Position numbers and translations under genes: made by a program
Part shown: positions 17,221 to 25,265 of the stretch, one piece after another
How the letters are laid out: every line of letters starts with the position of its first letter
Numbering within the stretch: the first letter of the stretch is position 1
The notes under the pieces: model-generated
The model's database searches: none
The model's input: only the letters and a program-made list of their open reading frames with translations
What the model was told of the DNA's origin: nothing
DNA from: Chitinophagaceae bacterium
GTDB taxonomy: Bacteria; Bacteroidota; Bacteroidia; Chitinophagales; Chitinophagaceae
DNA length: 26,522 bases
Assembly: GCA_026785745.1 (NCBI GenBank)
Contig: JAJAZO010000243.1
Span: 1-26,522, forward strand
Direction of reading: 5' to 3'

Positions 17221-18900
17221 TTACTGTACCGCTTCTTCCCTGTAAACAAAATAAACATTATCATAATTACGATATTGCTTTACGTCAGACCGGTGGAGAT
17301 AGTTGCTGATTCTGGCAGTATCTTCTTTTGCAACCACCGTTAATAATATTGTTTTGGGCGGCAATCGCAAAGTGCTGTCATTTAAAATGGCAAGTCCATT
17401 CAATACTTTTTGTGATTGTAGCTTGGCATACCAGTCTAAATGAGGCAGCTCGGTTGCCAGCCAAACATCATATCCCGGGTTAGCTTTGCGTATGCTGTCA
17501 GCTTCATTTGTTACCAGCCCGTTTACCGACAAGGCTTTTTGTTTAGAAGAAGAAAGGATAATTGCTTTTTTACCCAGAAAATAAACTCCATGTACAAAGC
17601 TGATACCAATAATAATTAAAAAGAAGTTTCGCAGCCAATGGGTAAACACAGCCGTTTGCTTTTGAGAAAAAAGAAAAACAAACAAACAGAGTTGCAGGAA
17701 AATAATGGGAAACAAAAAACCCCGGCTTTCATATACAAAAGTCCAGGAGGAAACGCTGCCCTTATATTCAACAGCATGGTATCGTAATGACATATAAGAC
17801 AGCATAGCAATAATAGAAAGAGAAACAAATAAACCGGTAAGCAGGAAAAATATCCTGTCAGAAATTAACTTCCGGAAATACTTCTTTGCGAGGTAGAAAA
17901 AAACAGTAACTAAAAAAGCGAGGCCAATAAAATTAATAACATAAAGCAGTATGCCATAGAGGTGGTAAACGGAGTAGAGATGTGTTTTAACCTGAACTCC
18001 CAGGAAATCAAGATTGATAACCGAAGCCGGCACAAAAGGATACAGCACTTTCAGGTTTTCAGGAAAGAAACCTGCAACATATTCATTACCGCTTTTTGCC
18101 ATTGTCCATCGCTGAGAATAAAAATCGGGATACAGGGCAAGAGTTTGTGTTTCTAAAGAATGGAAATAAAAATAATGAACAGCTACCAGCAGTACAGAAA
18201 GCAGCAATGTTACAGAGCCGTAATGAAGTATCCGTTTTTCTTTTTTTAGAAAACCAATAAATAATAAGGAAAGAGGAAAAACGATAGTAAGCGGCAGGTA
18301 GGTGAGTTTTGTCAACCCGGGCAGAAAGAATAAAAAAGCAGTTACAGCCAGGTAAACAAAAGAGGGACGGCTTCCGGCTTGGGCAATATAAATGCACCTC
18401 AACAAGGCTAAAAATAATAATGCAAGTGCAAACACATCTTTGGAAGAAGAACTGATTTCTACTGTGTAAAGAAAAAACCCTGACAAAAGGATAAATAGAT
18501 TTGTCCAGAAATGATTTTCTGTTAACAGTAACATTATTTTTCGGAGAACAAGAAAAAGAAAAAGCCACGACAAAGATTCAATCAGCCAGGTAACAAGAAA
18601 GTAATTATCCGGGAATAATTTTAATAATGGTGCGGCAATGATAGAATATAAAGGTGAAACCGCCGAGGGCAAATAAATATTCTCAGTAATGCCCGGAGTG
18701 CTAAGTAAACTAACAGGAATAGTAAACCCGTCTCCAGTAGATAAGTTTTTGGCGAGCAACAGATAAAACGATTTGTCTGTTTCATAATTGGAGAAAACGG
18801 CAACCAGGATTGATTTACTGATAGTGGCAATAGCAACAAATAACCAGCCTATCCTTTTTTGATTTAATAGCTGGTATAGAAAAAGCCGGGTGGATGCCAT
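17221..18900 (-). CDS. Polytopic membrane protein, possible GT-C glycosyltransferase
   Basis: The 559-residue protein has about ten to twelve hydrophobic segments up to residue 440, followed by a soluble C-terminal domain of about 110 residues. The first extracytoplasmic loop after TM1 carries NYETDKSFYLLLAKNLSTGDGF (residues 39-60). An acidic residue there followed by Y-x-x-x-A-x-x-L-x-x-G-x-G-F is the layout of the catalytic loop in GT-C enzymes (ArnT/PMT/DUF2029-like), which transfer sugars from polyprenyl-phosphate donors. No firm subfamily is recognised. The start codon lies 10 bases after the stop of the DUF3089 gene, so the two are almost surely one operon. Glycosyl transfer is an inference from the loop and topology. 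Confidence 0.7.
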   Translation of the reverse strand: MASTRLFLYQLLNQKRIGWLFVAIATISKSILVAVFSNYETDKSFYLLLAKNLSTGDGFTIPVSLLSTPGITENIYLPSAVSPLYSIIAAPLLKLFPDNYFLVTWLIESLSWLFLFLVLRKIMLLLTENHFWTNLFILLSGFFLYTVEISSSSKDVFALALLFLALLRCIYIAQAGSRPSFVYLAVTAFLFFLPGLTKLTYLPLTIVFPLSLLFIGFLKKEKRILHYGSVTLLLSVLLVAVHYFYFHSLETQTLALYPDFYSQRWTMAKSGNEYVAGFFPENLKVLYPFVPASVINLDFLGVQVKTHLYSVYHLYGILLYVINFIGLAFLVTVFFYLAKKYFRKLISDRIFFLLTGLFVSLSIIAMLSYMSLRYHAVEYKGSVSSWTFVYESRGFLFPIIFLQLCLFVFLFSQKQTAVFTHWLRNFFLIIIGISFVHGVYFLGKKAIILSSSKQKALSVNGLVTNEADSIRKANPGYDVWLATELPHLDWYAKLQSQKVLNGLAILNDSTLRLPPKTILLTVVAKEDTARISNYLHRSDVKQYRNYDNVYFVYREEAVQ

Positions 18901-18910
18901 TGCTGTGTAA

Positions 18911-19933
18911 TTATTTTTTCCAGAACATTCCTATCCGGCGGTTTACATTTTCCCGGATGTTCAGGTAATATAAATTAATATCGGCAATATGGTAATTCCT
19001 GTTGACGTATAAAAAGCTCCAGGGAAACTTTGGTTTCTTTACATACAAAAGACCATTACTGGTTTGTGCATCGGTGGTATGACTATAAATTGTATTGAAC
19101 CTTGTCAGCACACTTCCTTTATTCGATTTTCTGGGGGCATATTCATTTCCTGTTGTCCAGGTAAGAGGATTAGTGACGTAGGAGTTTCCATTTTCATTTT
19201 TTAAATAGAAAGGAACAAATCCTTTGCGGAGTGTTCGCCAGCTACAGATACAACCTGTTTGTAAGGAGTCTTCACACATTTTCAGCGAAATAAAATATTC
19301 TTTTGGCACCGGCCATCCGATTATATAGGCAACCACTAATTTGTTTTGTAATACTTTGCCTTCGAAGTAGTCTTTCAATAATCTTTCTGCCAGTAAACTT
19401 CCCTGGCTATGGGAGGCGATAATGATTGGCCTTTCTTTGTTCCATGTCTTCAAATAATATTCAAAAGCAGTTTTTAAATCCTGGTAAGCCAGTTCAAATG
19501 CCTTGGCGGCTTTTTGTTTATCTTTTTCAGAAAATGTTTTGATATGTGCCTGCCGGTATCTTGGTGCAAAAACCCGGCATTGATTATTAAATACACTGGC
19601 CTGGTATAGCAAAGAAGAGTAATCCGTTTTGGCATTTATATAATCATCATCAATATCAGCATTCTGGCCTTTCATTTTTTTCATGCTGGTATAAGTGGTG
19701 GGATGTAAAAAGAAAACATCCACCATCGAGTCTTTGGGTTCGTTTCGCAGCGGGGCAGGCACACTATCGGATGGGTCCCATTTCCAGGGATGGGCTGCCC
19801 AATAATTCAAATTGCTATAATCTGGTTTTCCATCAGGGCTTTTGAATGTATAGTTGCTTTTAAAAGCCTGGTATTTATCAGAACAAGAGATAATGGACAC
19901 TATTAATATTATAAGGAAGCCAAATAACCGCAT
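18911..19933 (-). CDS. DUF3089 alpha/beta-hydrolase lipoprotein
   Basis: The 340-residue protein starts at ATG 19933, which gives a lipoprotein signal (MRLFGFLIILIVSIISC, Cys17). The longer in-frame start at 19978 would place 15 extra residues before it. DUF3089 features are present: VDVFFLHPTTYTS near residue 71, a central nucleophile motif ASHSQGS with Ser176, YIIGWPVP near 203, and NYHIADINLYY with His315 as the likely base. The family is lipase/esterase-like, usually attached to the envelope. Its substrate is unknown. It heads a two-gene operon with the membrane protein and is divergent from padR. An inverted repeat (19963-19977) lies 30 bases upstream of the start and could regulate it. 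Confidence 0.85.
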   Translation of the reverse strand: MRLFGFLIILIVSIISCSDKYQAFKSNYTFKSPDGKPDYSNLNYWAAHPWKWDPSDSVPAPLRNEPKDSMVDVFFLHPTTYTSMKKMKGQNADIDDDYINAKTDYSSLLYQASVFNNQCRVFAPRYRQAHIKTFSEKDKQKAAKAFELAYQDLKTAFEYYLKTWNKERPIIIASHSQGSLLAERLLKDYFEGKVLQNKLVVAYIIGWPVPKEYFISLKMCEDSLQTGCICSWRTLRKGFVPFYLKNENGNSYVTNPLTWTTGNEYAPRKSNKGSVLTRFNTIYSHTTDAQTSNGLLYVKKPKFPWSFLYVNRNYHIADINLYYLNIRENVNRRIGMFWKK

Positions 19934-19962
19934 AAGGCAAAGTAACCCAAAACCCGCCAAAA

Positions 19963-19977
19963 TGGACAGTTCGTCCA
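19963..19977. promoter_or_regulatory. Inverted repeat upstream of the DUF3089 gene
   Basis: TGGAC (19963-19967) and GTCCA (19973-19977) flank AGTTC. It sits 30 bases before the start codon, where an operator or a 5' leader hairpin would be. Short arms keep confidence low. Confidence 0.3.
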
Positions 19978-20102
19978 CTTATTTTGCCATTTATGGAAAC
20001 GGGGATAATTTCATAATTCACAAATTTGGAAGTAAAATTCAAGCCCAGACTGCATTTGAGGGCAAAGAGTAATAATTTTTCAAACCATTACCCTAAAAAA
20101 TA

Positions 20103-20127
20103 TGGTACTTTAGTTTGCATAGTACCA
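20103..20127. promoter_or_regulatory. Probable PadR operator (autoregulatory dyad)
   Basis: TGGTACT (20103-20109) and AGTACCA (20121-20127) form a perfect 7-base dyad with an 11-base spacer. The probable -33 box TTTG (20114-20117) lies inside the spacer, so protein bound here would block RNA polymerase. PadR regulators commonly bind such dyads and repress their own operon. Confidence 0.6.
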
Positions 20128-20145
20128 AATATCACCCTATCTTTG
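20114..20145 (+). promoter_or_regulatory. Promoter of the padR-pspC operon
   Basis: A -33 TTTG (20114-20117) and a perfect -7 TATCTTTG (20138-20145) are 20 bases apart, matching the Bacteroidota sigma-A consensus. The -7 box lies 24 bases before the padR ATG. Confidence 0.7.
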
Positions 20146-20169
20146 ATTTCTAATTGAAAAAGAAGGGAT

Positions 20170-20523
20170 ATGAATATAGATAACACACAAAGCCAGATGC
20201 GGAAGGGCATATTCGAATTCTGCATTCTTTCCATCATTCGCCGGGGCGAGGCATACCCCAGTGATATTGTGGAAGAGATGCGGGCCGCCAATCTGCAAAT
20301 ACTGGAAGGCACCTTGTACCCATTACTTACCCGGTTGAAAAATGCTGAAATGTTAACCTATCGCTGGGTAGAAAGTAATTCCGGGCCACCCCGCAAATAT
20401 TTTTCACTAACCGAAAAGGGCAGCAATTTTTATAAAGAGCTGGAGCAAACCTGGAACGAACTATCAAACGGTGTAAATGCCCTGACCAGTAAAAAATCTG
20501 ATGAACCGCTGAACAACCAATAA
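20170..20523 (+). CDS. PadR family transcriptional regulator
   Basis: The 117-residue winged-helix protein is of the short PadR type. The conserved opening MRKGIFEFCILSIIRRGEAYPSDIVEEM is the first helix and the start of the HTH. LEGTLYPLLTRLKNAEMLTYRW is the recognition helix and wing (the LYPxLxRLexxGLL signature with Met in place of Gly), and PPRKYFSLTEKG is the second wing strand. The C-terminal helix that drives dimerisation is short. Members repress neighbouring membrane-protein genes and respond to small ligands or envelope stress. It precedes the PspC gene by 35 bases, and a dyad overlapping its own promoter supports autorepression of the whole operon. Ligand unknown. Confidence 0.93.
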   Translation: MNIDNTQSQMRKGIFEFCILSIIRRGEAYPSDIVEEMRAANLQILEGTLYPLLTRLKNAEMLTYRWVESNSGPPRKYFSLTEKGSNFYKELEQTWNELSNGVNALTSKKSDEPLNNQ

Positions 20524-20558
20524 GACAACAAGAAAACTTCAACCAAATATTTAAGGAC

Positions 20559-22745
20559 ATGAAAAAGATTATCAACATAAACTTAAGCGGCCGGGTTATC
20601 CCGATAGAAGATGCTGCTTATGAAAAGTTGCAGGCCTACATTGAAAGTTTGCGTCGCTATTTTGCTAATGAAGAAAGCCGTGATGAAATCATCAATGACA
20701 TTGAGAGCCGCATTGCTGAATTGCTACAGGAGAAAATCCGCAAGGGTGCAGATGCGATAACCGATGAAGCTGTAAATGAAGTGATAGCGTCAATGGGAAC
20801 GGTAGAAGATTTTGAAGCTGAAGAAAAAGAAAATGCTTCTTCTGCAACAACCGCTTCTGCTTCTCAACAAAGCAATCAGCAAAATTTTATCTACGGTGAA
20901 AAAAACCCACGGGGTCGTTTATACCGGGATAGCAATGACAAGTTTATTGGTGGTGTGTGTAGCGGTATTGCTACTTACCTCAATGTTGATCCTGCTGTTG
21001 TACGTTTATTATTTGCCATTATAGGATTTGGTACAGGTATTGGCTTCCTGGCTTATATCATTTTATGGATTGTGTTGCCACCCAAAGATCTGGAAGGATA
21101 TAACGGTAAAAGATTGTATAGAAATCCGGAGGACAGGATATTGGGTGGAGTAGCTGGTGGCCTTGCCGCTTATTTTGATAAAAAGGCAACCAACATCAGG
21201 TTAATATTTGCCGCACCGATTTTGCTCAACATATTGATTAACATTTTTAGCGGATTCCGGTGGGATAATGATTTTGGTTTTGTGATGAACATAGGCTTTG
21301 GCTCAATCAGCGGCACCTTTATTCTTACGTACATTATTTTATGGATTGTGTTGCCCGAAGCAAATAGTGATTATGAGAAAATGGAAATGCGGGGCGAAAA
21401 GGTAGACGTAAATCGTATCCGTCAGAATGTAAAAGAAGGAATGGGTAATATGAAAGACCGTATGAAAGGGTGGGGCGAAGAAGTAAAAGAGTCTGCACAA
21501 AATATTAGTAGTAGGGCAAAAGAATTTGCAGGCACAAGAGGAAAAGCTTTTGCTTCGGAAGTTAATGACACAGTGCGCCGTGGTGGTGGTGGCATCGGGC
21601 ATGCAATAGCAGTACTTTTTAAAGTGTTTTTCTTGTTCATCGCCGGTGTTATCACTTTTTCTTTATTCGTTTTATTGATTGCATTATTGTTTGGCGGTGT
21701 TGCCTGGTGGCCAATCAATAATTTTTTGTGGACCAGTAAGTGGCAGCAAATTTTTGCATGGAGTACATTGATTTTTTTCCTTATAGTTCCACTGATAGGA
21801 TTTGTTACCTGGATTGTTCGCCGCATCATTAAAGCAAAATCAAGAAATAATTATCTCGGCTGGACCTTTGGTGGCCTGTGGACTATCGGCTTTGTGGCTA
21901 TGACATTATTTGTTTCCAGTATGGTAAAAGATTTCCGTGAGTACGAACATGTTGATACACCTGTAACTATTACCCAACCTGCCAACGGTAAAATGATAGT
22001 GGCAGTATCTCAACCGGAACTGGAATTCAGTGGCAGCTTTGGCTGGATGAATGATGGAAGGGATGGCTGGGATCTTTCTGCTGATACATTAAAGATTGCG
22101 GCTGTAAAATTCAATGTAAAAGCAAGTACTGACGATCAATACCGGGTGTTTATAAAAAGATACAGTTTTGGAAGAACAAATGAAGATGCTACAACCAGGG
22201 CTGAGGAAATTCAATTTGCTGCCGTATCAAAGGACAGTGTGCTTGACATAGCAAACGGATACGCCATTGGTAAGGAAAGTAAATTCCGGGGACAAAATAT
22301 AGAGATAGAGATACAAGTACCCGCCGGAAAAAAAATAAGGTTTAATAAATCTGTAACGGACAAGCTTAATTCTATACATATACAAGTGAAAAAAGGCGGC
22401 AGAAGAAACAGGATAACCGGGTTTGAAATTAATAATGATGAAAGTGATTTCCGGTACAGCCCCGAGGTGGATTATATAATGGGTATTGATGGAGAACTAA
22501 AAGACCCGAACGGAACTACCACCATTACGGAGCCAACTAACGATTATCGGTATGACAACAACGACAGCCTTAATCTTGAAAAGTCTATCGAAAAGAAAAA
22601 ACAGGAATTGAAAGAACTGGAAGAAAAGAAAAATAAAAAAGTGGTAAAGTCAGCTATTCTTAAAAAGAAAGTCAATAGTAAAAGTGTGGAAGATGCGGTT
22701 GCAACAACACCCACACCAGCCTCTTCGGTACTGGAATGGTTTTAA
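20559..22745 (+). CDS. PspC-domain membrane protein with two PspC modules
   Basis: The 728-residue protein begins with a cytoplasmic helical domain (residues 1-88, SRDEIINDIESRIAELLQEKI) resembling the HAAS domain that is typically co-encoded with PadR. Two PspC modules follow: RLYRDSNDKFIGGVCSGIATYL to WIVLPP (120-175) and RLYRNPEDRILGGVAGGLAAYF to WIVLPE (185-267). A charged segment (268-340) may form an amphipathic helix. Three further transmembrane stretches lie at about 348-383, 398-424 and 433-455, then a beta-rich domain (465-625) and a lysine/glutamate coiled coil (SIEKKKQELKELEEKKNKK). PspC proteins respond to membrane stress. The order of domains suggests a large envelope sensor or scaffold. 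It is cotranscribed with padR; TAA stop and 27 bases precede the next gene. Confidence 0.92.
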   Translation: MKKIININLSGRVIPIEDAAYEKLQAYIESLRRYFANEESRDEIINDIESRIAELLQEKIRKGADAITDEAVNEVIASMGTVEDFEAEEKENASSATTASASQQSNQQNFIYGEKNPRGRLYRDSNDKFIGGVCSGIATYLNVDPAVVRLLFAIIGFGTGIGFLAYIILWIVLPPKDLEGYNGKRLYRNPEDRILGGVAGGLAAYFDKKATNIRLIFAAPILLNILINIFSGFRWDNDFGFVMNIGFGSISGTFILTYIILWIVLPEANSDYEKMEMRGEKVDVNRIRQNVKEGMGNMKDRMKGWGEEVKESAQNISSRAKEFAGTRGKAFASEVNDTVRRGGGGIGHAIAVLFKVFFLFIAGVITFSLFVLLIALLFGGVAWWPINNFLWTSKWQQIFAWSTLIFFLIVPLIGFVTWIVRRIIKAKSRNNYLGWTFGGLWTIGFVAMTLFVSSMVKDFREYEHVDTPVTITQPANGKMIVAVSQPELEFSGSFGWMNDGRDGWDLSADTLKIAAVKFNVKASTDDQYRVFIKRYSFGRTNEDATTRAEEIQFAAVSKDSVLDIANGYAIGKESKFRGQNIEIEIQVPAGKKIRFNKSVTDKLNSIHIQVKKGGRRNRITGFEINNDESDFRYSPEVDYIMGIDGELKDPNGTTTITEPTNDYRYDNNDSLNLEKSIEKKKQELKELEEKKNKKVVKSAILKKKVNSKSVEDAVATTPTPASSVLEWF

Positions 22746-22772
22746 GATTCGCATTGAATTATAACATCGAAC

Positions 22773-23264
22773 ATGATTAAAAGTAATCGCATACTATTTT
22801 TATTACTGCCGGGCTATTTTCTGTTAGCAGCTTGTTCCGGTACTAAAAATGCAATAGCGGCAAAGAAACATTCCGGTGATGCCGGCGAATTATATAACAC
22901 TATTGCTAATATGGACAGTGTTCTCTTCAATGCATTCAAAAGCCGGGATGTGGAGAAATTAAAAACATTGTTTACAGAAGACCTTGAGTTTTATCATGAC
23001 CTGAGTGGACTTACTAACTACACCCAAAACATGGAAGCCTTTAAAAGCACAGCGGAAAAAAATAATGACCTGAAACGGGAATTAATACCCGGAAGTCTTG
23101 AAGTGTATCCTGTAAAAGATTTTGGTGCCATGCAAATAGGAGAGCATCGTTTTTGCCACACCGAAAATGGAAAACCCGATTGCGGCACATTTAAGTTTGT
23201 TCATATCTGGAAAAAAGTAAACGGCGGATGGAAAATATCAAGAGTGGTCAGTTATGGACATTAA
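22773..23264 (+). CDS. DUF4440 / SnoaL-like lipoprotein
   Basis: The 163-residue protein has a lipoprotein signal ending LLAAC (Cys21). The mature part matches the NTF2-like DUF4440 fold: an N-terminal helix ANMDSVLFNAFKSRDVEKLKTLFTEDLEFYHD (residues about 46-77), a second helix with NMEAFKST, then strands GAMQIGEHRFCH and FKFVHIWKKVNGGWKISRVVSYGH at the C-terminus, the classic W-K-I-x-R-V ending. Such domains form a cone-shaped pocket and may bind small ligands; enzymatic function is usually unproven. It follows pspC by 27 bases and ends before a terminator, so it is probably the last gene of the padR-pspC operon. Confidence 0.85.
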   Translation: MIKSNRILFLLLPGYFLLAACSGTKNAIAAKKHSGDAGELYNTIANMDSVLFNAFKSRDVEKLKTLFTEDLEFYHDLSGLTNYTQNMEAFKSTAEKNNDLKRELIPGSLEVYPVKDFGAMQIGEHRFCHTENGKPDCGTFKFVHIWKKVNGGWKISRVVSYGH

Positions 23265-23296
23265 TAATAAGAGTATATAATATAGGTTGAAGTTGG

Positions 23297-23313
23297 CTCC
23301 CTTTTACAGGGAG
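23297..23313 (+). repeat. Hairpin upstream of the terminator
   Basis: CTCCC pairs with GGGAG across TTTTACA. It directly precedes the intrinsic terminator and may assist it. Confidence 0.45.
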
Positions 23314-23318
23314 AGAAG

Positions 23319-23340
23319 AGCCCCGAAAAAGGGGCTTTTC
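23319..23340 (+). terminator. Intrinsic terminator of the padR-pspC operon
   Basis: AGCCCC (23319-23324) and GGGGCT (23331-23336) form a strong stem around GAAAAA, followed by a short T run. It lies 54 bases after the DUF4440 gene stop. Confidence 0.85.
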
Positions 23341-23369
23341 TGTATATGATAAACGAAATTTTTTTCAGT

Positions 23370-23377
23370 TACATTTG
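23370..23377 (+). promoter_or_regulatory. -7 box of the gcvT promoter
   Basis: TACATTTG fits the TAnnTTTG consensus and ends 17 bases before the gcvT ATG, implying a short leader of about ten bases. No good TTTG -33 box is seen at the expected spacing. Confidence 0.5.
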
Positions 23378-23394
23378 CGGACAATTTTGCCAAC

Positions 23395-24522
23395 ATGAAG
23401 AATACCCCGTTTACTGATAAACACATTGCTCTCGGAGCTAAAATGGCAGAGTTTGCCGGATACAATATGCCCATTTCTTATACCGGCATTAATGATGAAC
23501 ATGCGGCGGTTAGAAAAAATGCCGGTGTGTTTGATGTAAGCCACATGGGAGAATTTATTCTGAAAGGAGAAAATGCTCTTGATCTTATTCAACGGGTAAC
23601 CAGTAACGATGCGGCTAAACTGAAAGCAGGACAGGCACAATACAGTTGCCTGCCAAATGAACAAGGCGGCATTGTAGATGACTTATTGGTGTATTGCGTG
23701 GAAGAGAATAACCTGCTTGCCGGTAAGACAGGAATCTATATGCTGGTAGTAAATGCTTCCAACATAGAAAAAGACTGGAACTGGATTCAAAAGCACAATC
23801 TCCCCATTGCGGGGGGACAAAGGGGAGCCGTGGAAATGCACAACATCTCTGATAAAACCTGTTTGCTTGCAATACAAGGTCCCAATGCAACAAAGATTTT
23901 GCAGTCGTTGACGGAGATGGATATTTTGAATTTGAAATACTACACATTTACCAAAGGAAAATTTGCCGGTGTAGATAATGTTGTCGTAAGTGCAACCGGC
24001 TATACAGGTGCAGGTGGGGTAGAAATATATTTTGAAGATAAAGATGGATCTGCGGAGCAAATATGGGATGCTATTTTTGCTGCCGGTGCACCGCAGGGAA
24101 TGAAACCTGTTGGCCTTGGTGCAAGAGATACACTGCGGTTAGAAATGGGTTTTTGTTTATACGGAAATGATATTGATGATACTACTTCTCCTATAGAAGC
24201 GGGACTGGGATGGATAACCAAATTCACCAAAGAGTTTATTGCAAAAGAAGTTTTTGAAAAACAAAAAGCAGCAGGGCCAGAAAAAAAACTCGTCGGCTTT
24301 GAAATGATTGAAAAAGGAATACCCCGGCAGGGTTATGAAATAAAAGATTTCAGTGGCGAAACGATTGGACATGTTACCTCTGGCACACAATCACCCAGCC
24401 TGGGCAAAGCGATAGGCATGGGATATGTACGAAATGTATTTGCTGCAATTGATACGGATATTTATATCAAGGTTAGGGATAAATTATTACAGGCAAAAGT
24501 TGCTAAACTTCCTTTTTCATAA
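23395..24522 (+). CDS. gcvT: Glycine cleavage system T protein (aminomethyltransferase)
   Basis: GcvT moves the methylene group from aminomethylated lipoyl-GcvH to tetrahydrofolate, releasing ammonia, in the cytoplasmic glycine cleavage complex. The 375-residue protein has a normal length. It shows [21 protein letters not shown] (residues 20-40), DVSHMGEF (47-54), the [10 protein letters not shown] stretch (91-100) that carries the family's catalytic Asp, [32 protein letters not shown] and the C-terminal barrel segment [21 protein letters not shown]. All conserved blocks are intact. It stands alone, with no gcvH or gcvP adjacent, as is common in Bacteroidota. A strong terminator separates it from the padR operon, and a -7 box lies just upstream. 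Confidence 0.97.
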   Translation: MKNTPFTDKHIALGAKMAEFAGYNMPISYTGINDEHAAVRKNAGVFDVSHMGEFILKGENALDLIQRVTSNDAAKLKAGQAQYSCLPNEQGGIVDDLLVYCVEENNLLAGKTGIYMLVVNASNIEKDWNWIQKHNLPIAGGQRGAVEMHNISDKTCLLAIQGPNATKILQSLTEMDILNLKYYTFTKGKFAGVDNVVVSATGYTGAGGVEIYFEDKDGSAEQIWDAIFAAGAPQGMKPVGLGARDTLRLEMGFCLYGNDIDDTTSPIEAGLGWITKFTKEFIAKEVFEKQKAAGPEKKLVGFEMIEKGIPRQGYEIKDFSGETIGHVTSGTQSPSLGKAIGMGYVRNVFAAIDTDIYIKVRDKLLQAKVAKLPFS

Positions 24523-24591
24523 TAAAGCTGTGCGGTAAGATTTTTGCGATTGCAGTTCATCCTTTGTCTTTCGTATTTCAAACTTGCTCTG

Positions 24592-25068
24592 ATGCCAACT
24601 ATTCATCTTACCACATTTATAGCAGCCCCCGTTACTGTGGTATTTGACCTGTGCCGCAATATTGATATGCACCGGCAAACCATGAATGCTTACCAGGAAG
24701 AAGCTGTTGCAGGAATACGATTTGGATTAATTGAAAAAGAGGAAACGGTAACCTGGAAAGCAAAACATCTTTTTAAAACCCGGATGCTGCGGGTAAAGAT
24801 CACCGAAATGAAGAAGCCGGACATGTTCATCAGCGAACAGGCCGAAGGTGATTTTAAGTTGATGAAGCATGAACATCATTTTAAACCCTGCGATAACGGT
24901 ACCATTATGATTGACCTTTTTTATTTTGAAACACCCTACGGAATACTGGGGCAGGGGCTTAACAGTCTTTATCTTACCAGATACATAAAGCGGCTGCTGG
25001 AACAGCGGAATAAAACGTTAAAAGAATTTGCAGAGAGTGATAAATGGAAGAAGGTGTTGGTGAAATGA
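24592..25068 (+). CDS. SRPBCC (START-like) family protein
   Basis: The 158-residue protein is read from ATG 24592; an upstream TTG (24544) would add 16 hydrophobic residues lacking homology to the fold. The pattern is Bet v 1/START-like: MPTIHLTTFIAAPVTVVFDLCRNIDMHRQ, the usual first strand plus I-x-A-P-x-x-V-F-D helix; VTWKAKHLF and MLRVKITEMKKPDMFISEQAEG for the central sheet; FETPYGILGQGLNSLYLTRYIKRLLEQRNKTLKEFAE for the long C-terminal helix. It is close to the ligand-binding SRPBCC proteins sometimes called cell-division inhibitor-like. The cavity ligand is unknown and no catalytic residues are evident. It lies 69 bases after gcvT on the same strand and may be read from the same transcript. 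Confidence 0.85.
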   Translation: MPTIHLTTFIAAPVTVVFDLCRNIDMHRQTMNAYQEEAVAGIRFGLIEKEETVTWKAKHLFKTRMLRVKITEMKKPDMFISEQAEGDFKLMKHEHHFKPCDNGTIMIDLFYFETPYGILGQGLNSLYLTRYIKRLLEQRNKTLKEFAESDKWKKVLVK

Positions 25069-25145
25069 TGAGCTTTGCGGTTTAATTTCTGTTCCTTTAT
25101 TTATTTTCGAATGTACAACTTTCGTTTCGGTCTGCATGAACGGCG

Positions 25146-25163
25146 ACCCGATAGCTATCGGGT
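25146..25163. repeat. 18-bp perfect palindrome (intergenic repeat type)
   Basis: ACCCGATAGCTATCGGGT is fully self-complementary and lies in the 197-base gap between the SRPBCC and TIR genes. From memory, CCCGATAGCTATCGGG-like palindromes recur between genes in many Bacteroidota. Nothing else was recognised in the gap. Confidence 0.65.
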
Positions 25164-25265
25164 GCAACAGCCCCACTCACAAAATCATCTGACACATCGC
25201 CTAGGAACCTTTATTGTTGGAGACTCGGCCGGGAAGAAAAATACCGTTGTTGCACGATATATTTA

